Positions 1-7,978 are shown, counted from the first letter of the stretch. The stretch: 64,000 nt of DNA from Paraburkholderia phenazinium (GCF_900142845.1 NZ_FSRU01000001.1:868001-932000); one strand, 5' to 3'. Notes: generated by a model from the letters alone, not told the origin. Numbers and translations: made by a program.

Positions 1-158
1 GCCTGATAGCAGAAGTACGCGCCGAGCAGGTAGAACGCCCCGTGCGCGAAGTTGACGAAGCGCAGCAGGCCGAAGACGATCGACAGGCCTACCGCCAGCA
101 GGAAATACAACATTCCCACTCCGATGCCGTTGACGATCTGCAGGAGATAAACGTTCAT
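1..158 (-). CDS. livH: Branched-chain amino acid ABC transporter permease, LivH type (partial)
   Basis: Only the first 52 codons are present; the gene runs off the left edge. The visible part starts MNVYLLQIVNGIGVGMLYFL and contains GLLRFVNFAHGAFYLLGAY, the N-terminal membrane segments and 'NFAHG' motif typical of LivH-family inner-membrane permeases. In this family LivH pairs with LivM to form the channel of a HAAT importer for branched-chain amino acids, amides, urea or aromatic acids. It lies downstream of the binding-protein gene at 306-1514 on the same strand, separated by about 150 bases, so the two probably form one operon whose remaining genes lie beyond the edge. The substrate cannot be read from this fragment. 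Confidence 0.88.
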   Translation of the reverse strand, partial: MNVYLLQIVNGIGVGMLYFLLAVGLSIVFGLLRFVNFAHGAFYLLGAYFCYQ

Positions 159-305
159 GGCGTCCGTCGCTGAAAGTTCCGGGGCGGGCGGTGCGTGCTC
201 TCAAACACGAAGCACGCGCCCCCGCGTTGCATCGCCGGCACATGCCGGGCGTACACCGTCAGGCGGCACACAGCCGGGCGGCACGGCGGCATGACGCGGG
301 GCCGC

Positions 306-1514
306 TCAGGCCAGCTTGCAGCCGGTTTTGTCGAGCGGCAGGAACGACTGGCCGGAACTGACGATGTCGGCGAAGTCGTCGGCATTCTTCATCTTGTTCT
401 TCGCCTTGCCCTTGAGCAAATAGTAATTCTTGATGACCTGATGGTCGCCTTTGCGGACTTCTTCCGGTCCCGTCAGGCCAGCGTATTTCATGCCTTCGAG
501 CGCGGCGACGACTTTTTTCGGATCGGCCGAGCCGGCCTTGACGATGCCGTCGAGCAGGATCTTCGTGCAGATATACGAGCCCGCCAGGCTGTAGTTGGGG
601 TTCTCCTTGAACGCCGCGTTCGAGCGTGCGACCAGATCGTGATTGAGCGGGGAGTCGATGCCGTGCCAGTACTGCGCGCCGAAGTACACGCCGTCGCAGA
701 GGTCGGCGCCGAGCGCCTGGAATTGCTCGAGACCCGAGGCCCACGCAATCAGGATCGTGCAGTTGTTCTTCATGCCGAAGCTGATGGCCTGGCGCAGCGT
801 ATCCGAGGACTGCGAACCGAAGTTGAGGATGAGCAAGACGTCGGGCTTGGCGGCCACGGCGTTGGTCAGATAGCCGCTGAACTCTTTCTCCGCGAGCGAG
901 TGGTAGCTGTTGCCCACATGCTCGATACCCTTTTCCTGGAACACCGCTTTCGCCGCCGACAGCAAGCCGTCGCCGAACACGTATTGCGGCGTGATGGTGT
1001 ACCAGCGCTTGGCCTTGGGCAGCATCTGGATCAGCGGACGCACCGTCTGATCGATGGCGCCGAAGGTCGGCACCGACCAGCGGAAGGTGGCGCTATTGCA
1101 GTCCTTGCCGGTGATTTCATCGGCCCCCGCGGTGGTGATGAAGATGCCGCCGTCCTTTTCGACCTCGTTGCCCATCGCCAACGCTTCGGAGGACAAAATA
1201 CCACCCGCGAAATAGCGCACGTTCTTCTGTTGAGCGACTTCCTGCACGCGGCGCACGGCGGTGGCGGGCTTGCCTTCCGTATCGAGCACGGTGTACGAGA
1301 GCGGCTGGCCGAGCACCTTGCCGTACTGCTCGATGGCGAGCTTCATGCCGAGATCGGCGTACTTGCCGTTGGCCGCAAAGGCGCCGGACATCGGCACGGG
1401 GCAAGCGAACTGCAGCGGCGCGCCCTGGGCAAACGCGTTGCGCGCGACCAGCGAGCCGAGCGTTCCTGGGACGGCCGACAGAGCGGCCAGCTTCAACATA
1501 TTTCGGCGATTCAA
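306..1514 (-). CDS. ABC transporter substrate-binding protein (branched-chain amino acid / HAAT family)
   Basis: This is a periplasmic type I binding protein of 402 residues, the usual size for LivJ/AmiC/UrtA-like receptors. I choose a TTG start at 1514 because AAGGAG lies seven bases upstream; the frame is open for 27 more codons but those look like leader sequence. The N-terminus reads LNRRNMLKLAALSAVPG, a twin-arginine-like or Sec signal, with likely cleavage after NAFA. The mature part has the family pattern: VPMSGAFAANGKYADLGMKL near the start, then LSSEALAMGNEVEKDGG and TTAGADEITG. It feeds the LivH-type permease immediately downstream. The GntR regulator diverging at 1725 is the obvious candidate controller. 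The ligand is unknown. Confidence 0.88.
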   Translation of the reverse strand: MNRRNMLKLAALSAVPGTLGSLVARNAFAQGAPLQFACPVPMSGAFAANGKYADLGMKLAIEQYGKVLGQPLSYTVLDTEGKPATAVRRVQEVAQQKNVRYFAGGILSSEALAMGNEVEKDGGIFITTAGADEITGKDCNSATFRWSVPTFGAIDQTVRPLIQMLPKAKRWYTITPQYVFGDGLLSAAKAVFQEKGIEHVGNSYHSLAEKEFSGYLTNAVAAKPDVLLILNFGSQSSDTLRQAISFGMKNNCTILIAWASGLEQFQALGADLCDGVYFGAQYWHGIDSPLNHDLVARSNAAFKENPNYSLAGSYICTKILLDGIVKAGSADPKKVVAALEGMKYAGLTGPEEVRKGDHQVIKNYYLLKGKAKNKMKNADDFADIVSSGQSFLPLDKTGCKLA

Positions 1515-1606
1515 AATGACGCTCCTTGGGAGAAAGAGACACGCATGCAACCGACTGCGAAACCGGGCTGGCCGCCCGCGGTCTTTTTTGACCACGCTGA
1601 CGGGAA

Positions 1607-1628
1607 TCTATTTATCATGATAAATAGA
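1607..1628. promoter_or_regulatory. 22-base perfect palindrome, probable operator of the divergent GntR regulator
   Basis: The half site TCTATTTATCA is followed directly by its exact reverse complement, with no spacer. The palindrome lies about 95 bases before both the binding-protein start (1514) and the regulator start (1725). It is AT-rich inside GC-rich DNA. GntR/FadR proteins bind short palindromes as dimers, and such sites in a divergent intergenic region usually serve autoregulation and control of the neighbouring transport operon. The binding partner is inferred from position only. Confidence 0.72.
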
Positions 1629-1724
1629 ATGATCCCGATGCTAGGTACAATAAATTCGGGTGTCAATAAGGCAAAATTCCTGTCTCGCAGCGAGCCAGGG
1701 TTTTCCTAAATGGGAGCATCGAAG

Positions 1725-2570
1725 ATGGTCATGGACCGAGCCAAGGCCGGTGTCGCGGTCGAAATCAAGCAGCAGAAGCGTCCCGATCTGGTTGCCGAGG
1801 AGATCAAGCGGCTCATCACCGAGAAGGACCTGAAGCCGGGCGACCGTCTGCCGCGCGAGGTCGAATTGCAGGCGCTGTACTCCGTGAGCAAGAGCACGAT
1901 TCGCGAAGCGCTGAAGTCGCTGGAGGTGCAAGGCCTCATCAAGGTGACGACGGGGCCCAACGGTGGCGGCATGGTGGTGGAGGTGCCGCTGGATCGCACG
2001 CTGCAGTTGCTGCAGAACTATCTGTTCTTCAAGGACGTGACGATCGACGACATCTACACCGTGCGCAAACTGCTCGAACCGGAACTCGCGGCGGGTGCGG
2101 TGCCGCATCTCACCGAGCAGGATTTCGTCGCGCTCGAGGCGAGCATTGCCTGTTGCGATCGGCCGGCGTCGGGGCATGGTGTGGGCGGTATCCTGAAGCA
2201 GCGCCAGGAGGACGTGAATTTCCACGACATCCTTGCAGCTGCGAATCCGAATCCATTTCTGCGCTTCAGTTGCGAGCTGATCAACGAAATGATCCGTCAG
2301 TTGATCGAGTTTCGTAACGATACTCCGGAGTCCGAACATCAACGGTTTGGCGAGGCCAATGTGAAGATTCACAAGGCCATTACCAGGGCGGCGCGTGCCC
2401 GCGATGTCGAGAAGGTGCGCGAACTGATGGTCACTCATATGACCGAGGCGCCGCGCTACGTCAAACGTATGAAGGGTAAGCTGCGCGGCAGGCTGATTCT
2501 CGACTCGGAAATCCGCAAAAAGCTGCGAACGCGAAGCGCTGCGCCGGTAGTGGATGCTGAGGAGGATTGA
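1725..2570 (+). CDS. FadR-subfamily GntR transcriptional regulator
   Basis: This is a cytoplasmic DNA-binding regulator of about 281 residues. Residues 10-80 form the winged helix: LVAEEIKRLI, then LPREVELQALYSVSKSTIRE and ALKSLEVQGLIKV, which match the GntR helix-turn-helix. The remainder is helical, as in the FCD effector domain (DIYTVRKLLEPELAAGAVPH, VNFHDILAAANPNPFL, VKIHKAITRAARARDVEK). The FCD domain usually binds a carboxylate through metal-liganding His/Asp residues. ATG codons are in frame at 1710, 1725 and 1731. I prefer 1725 because GGGAG lies eight bases upstream. The gene diverges from the branched-chain-type ABC operon and probably controls it and itself through the palindrome at 1607-1628. 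Confidence 0.87.
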   Translation: MVMDRAKAGVAVEIKQQKRPDLVAEEIKRLITEKDLKPGDRLPREVELQALYSVSKSTIREALKSLEVQGLIKVTTGPNGGGMVVEVPLDRTLQLLQNYLFFKDVTIDDIYTVRKLLEPELAAGAVPHLTEQDFVALEASIACCDRPASGHGVGGILKQRQEDVNFHDILAAANPNPFLRFSCELINEMIRQLIEFRNDTPESEHQRFGEANVKIHKAITRAARARDVEKVRELMVTHMTEAPRYVKRMKGKLRGRLILDSEIRKKLRTRSAAPVVDAEED

Positions 2571-2708
2571 CGGCGTGGGCGGGGAGTCGTGTGAGTAGTG
2601 ACTTTTGCGACCTGTGGGGCACGAATCGTGCTGGTAGACGGTGGCAGGATGGCCGCGCTGCGTCCGGCGGCCTTCCATCTGCTTTCCCATCAGGAAGGAG
2701 CCGTATCC

Positions 2709-3155
2709 ATGAAACGCCCAATACAGCCGCTTTTATGCATTGCGATGGCCCTGGCGGCGATGGCCGCCTTCTCGCCCGTCATCGCAGTTGCCGATGATGC
2801 GCCGTCCCCGTGCGCGGCCCTGAAACGAATCGTCGCCGCTGCGCCGGATGGTTTTACCGGTCTGAGTCCGGCGGAAGTGAATGGCGTTGCCCAGCCATAC
2901 GGCGACGACGCGCAGTGCAACGCGAGCCACGATAGTTACCAGTGCCTGTGGACGCCGCATCACGACGCTGGGTCGAGCGCGGACGCGCTGCAGTCGGTCG
3001 CAGCGGATGTCGCCTCCTGTTTGCCCGAGGCAACCCACGATCTGAATACGCCCGCTCGTCAGCATTTCTATGTGGGTCCGCGCGATAAACGTACGCAGAT
3101 CACCGCGACCACCGCAGGTCCGAACAAGCTCAAGCTGACGGTGTCGGGCAAGTGA
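2709..3155 (+). CDS. Small secreted four-cysteine protein of unknown function
   Basis: This is a 148-residue protein with a clear Sec signal peptide. It starts MKRPIQPLLCIAMALAAMAA and is probably cleaved after AVA at residues 26-28. The ATG at 2709 is preceded by AGGAAGGAG at good spacing, so it is preferred over the longer open frame from 2598. The mature protein of about 120 residues has four cysteines (PCAALK, QCNASH, YQCLW, ASCLPE), which could make two disulfides in the periplasm, and ends in a positively charged, beta-rich tail (KRTQITATTAGPNKLKLTV). I do not recognise a family. It sits alone between the GntR regulator and the DJ-1-like gene, both on the same strand. Confidence 0.7.
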   Translation: MKRPIQPLLCIAMALAAMAAFSPVIAVADDAPSPCAALKRIVAAAPDGFTGLSPAEVNGVAQPYGDDAQCNASHDSYQCLWTPHHDAGSSADALQSVAADVASCLPEATHDLNTPARQHFYVGPRDKRTQITATTAGPNKLKLTVSGK

Positions 3156-3204
3156 CGGGCTGAGTCCGCTAGACTGTATGGGTCAAGTTCCGGAGAACCG
3201 CTCG

Positions 3205-3903
3205 ATGACCCAGCCTTTTACCGTCGTGATTCCCATCTATCCGCGCGTGACCCACCTGGACTTCACCGGTCCACATCAGGTGCTGGCGTTCACGCCGGGC
3301 GTCAACGTGATCGTGGCGTCGGCCGGCGGCAAGCCGGTCAATGCGGACGGCCTGACGTTTAGCGACCTCGCGCGTCTTGAAGACATCGAACGTTGTGACG
3401 TGGTGTGCGTACCCGGTGGCGGCGGTGTCACCGATGCCATGCAGGACGACGTCTTTATGCATCACGTGCGGCGCCTGGCGCTCGGGGCGCGCTATGTCAC
3501 CTCCGTGTGTACAGGGTCGCTGGTGCTCGGCGCGGCGGGGTTGCTGGAGGGCAAGCGTGCCGCTTGCCATTGGGCGTGGCGGGACATGCTGTCGCTGTTC
3601 GGCGCGATCCCTGACGATGCGCGCGTGGTGCGGGACGGCAACGTGATCACAGGAGGCGGCGTGACGGCGGGGATCGACTTTGCACTGACGCTGGCTGCCG
3701 AGCTGACCGATGAGCTCACGGCCCAGTCCGTGCAGCTTGGGTTGGAGTACGCGCCGCAGCCGCCGTTTCAAGCCGGGCGTCCGGAGACGGCGCCGGCTGC
3801 GGTGCTTGAGCGGGTGAAGGCGCGCAACGCGCAGAACCATGCGGCGCGTCGGCCGGCTGCGGAGAAGGTGGCGGCGGAGTATCGGCGGGTGGGGCCGCGG
3901 TAG
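3205..3903 (+). CDS. inhA: DJ-1/PfpI family protein, probable isonitrile (cyclohexyl-isocyanide) hydratase
   Basis: This is a 232-residue cytoplasmic enzyme with the DJ-1/PfpI fold. The start at 3205 is chosen over the ATG at 3178 because GGAGAA lies seven bases upstream. Recognisable blocks are THLDFTGPHQVL near residue 15, CVPGGGGVTDAM, the nucleophile elbow YVTSVCTGSLVLGAAGLLEG with Cys102, HWAWRDML, and GGGVTAGIDFALTLAAEL. From memory these closely follow the Pseudomonas isonitrile hydratase InhA, which hydrates isocyanides to N-substituted formamides. Many DJ-1 relatives of this branch lack that activity, so the reaction is inferred from similarity. It appears monocistronic; the next gene is over 500 bases away. 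Confidence 0.82.
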   Translation: MTQPFTVVIPIYPRVTHLDFTGPHQVLAFTPGVNVIVASAGGKPVNADGLTFSDLARLEDIERCDVVCVPGGGGVTDAMQDDVFMHHVRRLALGARYVTSVCTGSLVLGAAGLLEGKRAACHWAWRDMLSLFGAIPDDARVVRDGNVITGGGVTAGIDFALTLAAELTDELTAQSVQLGLEYAPQPPFQAGRPETAPAAVLERVKARNAQNHAARRPAAEKVAAEYRRVGPR

Positions 3904-3980
3904 GGGGTGGGTGTGTGGTGCGGTTGATGCAGCACGCTAGAACTCCTTTGCATCAATGGGTTGGTGCGCTTGCTCTTGGG

Positions 3981-4015
3981 TTATCCACAGGCTTATGAAC
4001 GTTATCTGTGGATAA
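3981..4015. repeat. Inverted pair of consensus DnaA boxes
   Basis: TTATCCACAG at 3981-3990 and its exact reverse complement CTGTGGATAA at 4006-4015 are separated by 15 bases. Each contains TTATCCACA, the strict DnaA-box consensus. The repeat could also fold as a 10-base-pair hairpin. No dnaA, dnaN, gyrB or partition genes are nearby, so this is not the chromosomal origin as far as the window shows. Confidence 0.75.
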
Positions 4016-4120
4016 GCTTCGCGGCTCACGTGCTGTATGAGGCTGACAGGATGCGGCGCCTGCAATCAGGCGCGGGTCCTGGTTTCTCCTTGGTTCGGTT
4101 TTGTCGGGTACTTTTGTTAT

Positions 4121-4147
4121 TGGGCGGCTTCGGTCGCCCATTTTTTT
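4121..4147 (+). terminator. Rho-independent terminator with UUCG tetraloop
   Basis: An eight-base-pair stem, TGGGCGGC against GTCGCCCA with one G-T pair, encloses the stable loop TTCG and is followed by seven T residues. No gene ends just upstream, so it may end a short non-coding transcript or read-through from the inhA-like gene. Confidence 0.75.
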
Positions 4148-4229
4148 ATCTGTATTCCTTAACGTTCACGCTGCTTGGTCTTACGATAACCGCGGTGTTG
4201 CCGTAGCACGGCTAGACCCTACTCTCTTG

Positions 4230-4255
4230 GGGCGGCGTTCGCCGCCCTCTCTTTT
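4230..4255 (+). terminator. Rho-independent terminator-like hairpin
   Basis: The stem GGGCGGC/GCCGCCC, seven perfect base pairs with loop GTTC, is followed by TCTCTTTT. It is the second of three similar hairpins in this intergenic region, about 107 bases after the first. Confidence 0.65.
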
Positions 4256-4355
4256 GCAAGTCACTTGATGAACCAGGGTGAATCTGGATTTTAGAGATGC
4301 CCGACGGTACTACCATGCGGGACGTGACGCGTCATCTATCTACACATCTATCTTT

Positions 4356-4384
4356 GGAGGGCCTTTTCGGCGCTCCTTTTTTTT
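4356..4384 (+). terminator. Rho-independent terminator upstream of vgrG
   Basis: GGAGGGCC and GGCGCTCC form an eight-position stem with one mismatch and loop TTTTC, followed by eight T residues. It ends only 49 bases before the vgrG start, so vgrG transcription must start downstream of it or rely on read-through. Confidence 0.7.
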
Positions 4385-4432
4385 GACAGTCGGCGCCTTG
4401 GATTTTTCGTAACGTTTCGCAAAAAGACAAAC

Positions 4433-7400
4433 ATGAATAGGGCGGAATCTGATCGTTTGAGGGTGTATCTGACAGGACGGCAATCTGCGCACCTGAAACT
4501 GATGCCACGCAAGCCGCAGACTGACCGGGAGACCGGCAAGTCTCCCATGCCTGTGGTGTCGGTCGTATCGTGGGAGGTGCACGAAGAAGTCTGCGAGCCG
4601 TACCGTATCAAGGCTGTGCTTGCAACATCGGGACCTGTCAGCAGGAAGAAGGTACTCGGACAGATCGCGGAGTTCTCCATCCAGCCGGAAGACGGGCGTG
4701 GACGGCGGCAGTTCAACGGCTTTGTGTCGCGCTTCGATCTGGTATCGGAATCGCGTGACGGTTGCACCTACTGCGTGGTGATCCGCCAGCGACTCGCTGT
4801 CCTCGACGGCCCGAGCAACTGCGTGACGTACCAGCAGAAGGCGTCGTGGGAAATCATCAAGTCGATTCTTGAGCGCCATGAAATCCGCTTCTGGATGCAG
4901 GTGGAATTTCGCCTCAGGCGTGAACATCCGAAACACGACTTCCGGTTCCAGTTCAACATGGGGGATTGGGATTACATCAGGCTTGAAATGGAACAGGCTG
5001 GCCTGTTCTGTTTTACGACGACCGGCAAGCATGGCGAAGTGCTGGTGATTGCCGATGACATCGACGGCTACGAGCGTCCTCCCATGGTGGTGCCTGACCG
5101 TCCCACTGCGGGGTTGTCGACGTTCGAGGAGGCGATCTTCTCCTTTAGGATCCGCACCCGGACCGTGCCGGAGTCCTTTGCCGTTGCCGATTACAACCCG
5201 GAAAGTGCGTGGGAAGTTCTGCGCAACGAAAGCCGTGTTGTACCGGACGACGGGACGATGGTTGGTGCGCCTTACGTGTGGGGCACACATCACGGAGATA
5301 CGGCAGGTGCGAAGCGTGAAGCGCTGTTGCGGCACGAGTCGGCGCTTGTCCGGCAGGTCCGTTACAAGGTCAAGTCAACCGTGCTCGCGATCCGGCCCGG
5401 CTGCATCGTGCGGTCGGACAGACTACTTGAAGATGCACCCCGTGGCATGTTTGTCACGAAGGTTGTGCATAGCGGTGCGCGTTCCGACAGCTACATGAAC
5501 CGCTTCACCGCCATTCCTGCCGACCGTCCCTACCGGATGCGTATGGACGATGGCCGGTGGCCAAAAATACACGGGACATTGGGCGCGACGATCTGCTCTC
5601 CTGACAAATACAAATTCGCCTACCTGACCGACAAGGGCGAGTATATCGCGCGCTTTCACTGCGACTTCGGCACCTGGCCCAAAGGCGCGGAGAGTGTGCC
5701 GCTGCGGCTGGCGAAGCCTTTTGCCGGCAAGAACCATACGGGCCTGCATATGCCCGCAGTGGATGGGGATGAAGCCCTGGTCGGCTTCCGTGAGGGCAAC
5801 CCAAACAAGCCAATCCTGGTGGGATTCGTCCACAACAGCCAGCGTCCTGATCTCGTCAACTCGTCGCGGCGGCGCATGTCGCGTAACGAAATCCGCACGC
5901 AGTCCGGCAACAAGCTGTGGATGGATGACTGGGACAACCAGGAAGGCATTGAACTCAGCACGGAGCATTCGGGCCGTTCGCAGCTCAACCTCGGCTTCAT
6001 ACCGGACCGTGAACTGAAGGAGCGTGGCGCGGGCGCAGAACTGCGGACGGCGGGACACCTGGTCGGGCGCGGCGGAGCAGGCGTGATGCTGTCGGCCTAT
6101 AACCAGGCCGGTGGTAACGGCAAGGTGCTCGACACGTCGGAGACGCAGGCGCAACTGAAGAACCATCAGGCGCTGTCTGAATCTCTGGCGAAATCCGCTA
6201 GCGCCTCAAAGGCGGCGCCGGCCGATACCGTTGCACAGCGGGCGATCAGCAATGCCTTGGACGAGTTTAGACAGCCGGGTGCGCTCGTCACCGCGCCTGG
6301 GCCGGCTGGCGTCGTATCAGGCGACGGAGTGCATCTTGCCGCCGATGGTTCGATTATCGGCACCGCAAAGAAGGGTGTGCATTTCAGCACGCTCAAGCGA
6401 TTCACCGTGGCTGCGCGTGATCTGGTATCCGTCTTCTCGCAGAAGGGCATGAGCCTGATTGCGGCAGCGGGCGCGGTTGTCGTGCAGGCCCAGCGCGGAT
6501 CGATGCAGCTTGCGTCACAGAACGACATGACCGTTGAGACGGTGGATGGCGTGCTGCAGATGAAGTCTTCGAAGGAGATCGTGCTGAATGTGGGTGGCTC
6601 GTATATGCGCATGACGCCGGATGGGATCGAATTCGGTTCGCGGGGTCGCGCCGTGTTCAAGACAAGTGGCTTGAAGAAGGTGGGTCCCGCACAGATGGAC
6701 CTGGGTGGCGCGGCGTTCGCGCCGGTCTTTGTGCCGTTCACGACTGGATGTGAAGTGTGGAGGACCAACCCGGACTTCGTATCGCCGCCAGCACCGGTGC
6801 CCGAGGTCAATGAGTCGCTTTGGGAATCGCTGGGTAATACGGTAGGTGTTGTACCTGCGCCTGCTCCGCCGCTTGCTGGGAGCAAGATAAGCGGTTTCTC
6901 ACCATTTGATGGAAAGTCGTCAAATGTGGATTCAAACGTGCCTAAGGCCAAGGTCACGTTAAACAGTCCCGACGATCAGACGCAAAGTTACGTTGCACCC
7001 GATCCAATCAAGCTCGCAAATGCGGCTCCCTGCGACTGGAATATCTCGGACGTAAAGGCCGATGTTAGTGAGCATATCGAAGCCAAGTCGTATTGGGGCG
7101 TGCTGGGCAACCGGAGTCCGTGGAAGGATGGTCGCGGAAACCAGATCAGAGGTGGTGGTTCAAGGGATTCGAACTTCGAATTTGCGTACAGCGAGCAGGA
7201 CAAGGCGATCACCTGCACTGTCAGGGTGATGCTAATCCCGATGGATTTGTTTCCGGTCGATGCCACTGGAAATCGTGATCTTACGGTTGTGCCGCAAACT
7301 GTCCCATATGAGACGACCACTCACTGGAAAATGATGCCCGGTTCCACGGTCAATGGTGTGAAGATGGACTATCGCGATGCAGTCGGGGATCAATATGATG

Positions 7401-7978
7401 TCGGCGCGCTAAAGAGTCGTATTGAGGCTGTGCTGAACCACGGTGGCTACAAGTTGATCCTGGACGGTTGCTCCAAGGGCGCTGCATGCGGATGCCGGGT
7501 AAAGGTTAATTTCAGGGTTGATCTCCGCGTATCGGTCAAGGGTGTGTCCATTGCTGGATTTAATCCGCATGTTTCGAATCACCTTTTTCCGACCGTTCTT
7601 CGGGCAGATACGTCATCCTGGGGGGAGAGGCATAAATATGAGTACAACAATAAGATTTTCGACTATCCGCAGGCGAATGTTGAGGCACATGAATGCGGGC
7701 ATTATTTTAATTTCCCCGATGAGTACTACGACCAGGGTGGCTGGCTTCACGAGTCTTATATAAAGGACGAGCAGATCGATTTTTCGCTGGTCGATGCGAA
7801 AGCAGGAACCATGGCATGGCAAGCGCATTCGCCGACAAATCTGATGGGTGACGGTGCCAATGCACCGTTGCAATCGGGCAGTGTTACGGCAAGTATCAAG
7901 CCTTATTACCTGGAATATGTGCGACGTCAATTTTCGCTTTCTACAAGCCGGTTGTGGAGGGTTGGCCATGATTCGTAA
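4433..7978 (+). CDS. vgrG: Evolved VgrG: T6SS spike protein with C-terminal zinc-metallopeptidase-like effector domain
   Basis: This is an 1181-residue VgrG, about 400 residues longer than a plain spike. Residues 1-370 are the gp27-like base; about 378-470 are the gp5-like OB fold (IHGTLGATICSPDKYKFAYL, GDEALVGFREGNPNKPILVG); about 475-520 hold the conserved RTQSGNKLWMDDWDNQEGIE; about 630-750 match the DUF2345 beta-helix (GDGVHLAADGSIIG, GGSYMRMTPDGIEFGSRGR). A Pro-rich linker near 790-860 leads to a unique C-terminal domain. This domain holds H1086-E-C-G-H1090 followed by FNFPDEYYD, a zincin HExxH site with a downstream Asp/Glu pair, plus a Cys-rich CSKGAACGC near 1011-1019. P. aeruginosa VgrG2b is the known precedent for a metallopeptidase-tipped VgrG acting in the target periplasm. 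No T6SS core genes are nearby. The next gene overlaps by 11 bases and is probably the immunity gene. Confidence 0.9.
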   Translation: MNRAESDRLRVYLTGRQSAHLKLMPRKPQTDRETGKSPMPVVSVVSWEVHEEVCEPYRIKAVLATSGPVSRKKVLGQIAEFSIQPEDGRGRRQFNGFVSRFDLVSESRDGCTYCVVIRQRLAVLDGPSNCVTYQQKASWEIIKSILERHEIRFWMQVEFRLRREHPKHDFRFQFNMGDWDYIRLEMEQAGLFCFTTTGKHGEVLVIADDIDGYERPPMVVPDRPTAGLSTFEEAIFSFRIRTRTVPESFAVADYNPESAWEVLRNESRVVPDDGTMVGAPYVWGTHHGDTAGAKREALLRHESALVRQVRYKVKSTVLAIRPGCIVRSDRLLEDAPRGMFVTKVVHSGARSDSYMNRFTAIPADRPYRMRMDDGRWPKIHGTLGATICSPDKYKFAYLTDKGEYIARFHCDFGTWPKGAESVPLRLAKPFAGKNHTGLHMPAVDGDEALVGFREGNPNKPILVGFVHNSQRPDLVNSSRRRMSRNEIRTQSGNKLWMDDWDNQEGIELSTEHSGRSQLNLGFIPDRELKERGAGAELRTAGHLVGRGGAGVMLSAYNQAGGNGKVLDTSETQAQLKNHQALSESLAKSASASKAAPADTVAQRAISNALDEFRQPGALVTAPGPAGVVSGDGVHLAADGSIIGTAKKGVHFSTLKRFTVAARDLVSVFSQKGMSLIAAAGAVVVQAQRGSMQLASQNDMTVETVDGVLQMKSSKEIVLNVGGSYMRMTPDGIEFGSRGRAVFKTSGLKKVGPAQMDLGGAAFAPVFVPFTTGCEVWRTNPDFVSPPAPVPEVNESLWESLGNTVGVVPAPAPPLAGSKISGFSPFDGKSSNVDSNVPKAKVTLNSPDDQTQSYVAPDPIKLANAAPCDWNISDVKADVSEHIEAKSYWGVLGNRSPWKDGRGNQIRGGGSRDSNFEFAYSEQDKAITCTVRVMLIPMDLFPVDATGNRDLTVVPQTVPYETTTHWKMMPGSTVNGVKMDYRDAVGDQYDVGALKSRIEAVLNHGGYKLILDGCSKGAACGCRVKVNFRVDLRVSVKGVSIAGFNPHVSNHLFPTVLRADTSSWGERHKYEYNNKIFDYPQANVEAHECGHYFNFPDEYYDQGGWLHESYIKDEQIDFSLVDAKAGTMAWQAHSPTNLMGDGANAPLQSGSVTASIKPYYLEYVRRQFSLSTSRLWRVGHDS

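Larger units (their letters stand above)
3904..4432. other. Non-coding region with DnaA-box inverted repeat and three terminator hairpins
   Basis: There is no convincing gene in these 529 bases. An open frame at 3961-4206 exists, but it runs through the inverted repeat and the first terminator, lacks a ribosome site and has no recognisable protein pattern. The region holds an inverted pair of DnaA-box sequences (3981-4015), a short inverted repeat GCGCCTG/CAGGCGC around 4057-4074, and three intrinsic-terminator-like hairpins at 4121-4147, 4230-4255 and 4356-4384, all on the + strand. The spacing would suit one to three short transcripts, or a heavily insulated boundary before vgrG. Confidence 0.7.

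Noticed and set aside
195..1709. 504-codon open frame on the + strand
   Set aside because: It lies antisense to the binding-protein gene, whose signal peptide, ribosome site and family motifs are clear. The frame is an artefact of high GC content.
1641..2690. 349-codon minus-strand frame
   Set aside because: It is antisense to the GntR regulator and reads as low-information His/Arg/Leu-rich sequence with no motif.
3981..4015. Chromosomal replication origin
   Set aside because: Only two DnaA boxes, no AT-rich unwinding element and no origin genes are seen. I report the boxes but not an oriC.
3961..4206. 81-codon hydrophobic frame
   Set aside because: It has a plausible membrane-like segment, but runs through the DnaA-box inverted repeat and the first terminator, has no ribosome site, and its hydrophobicity comes from T-rich DNA.
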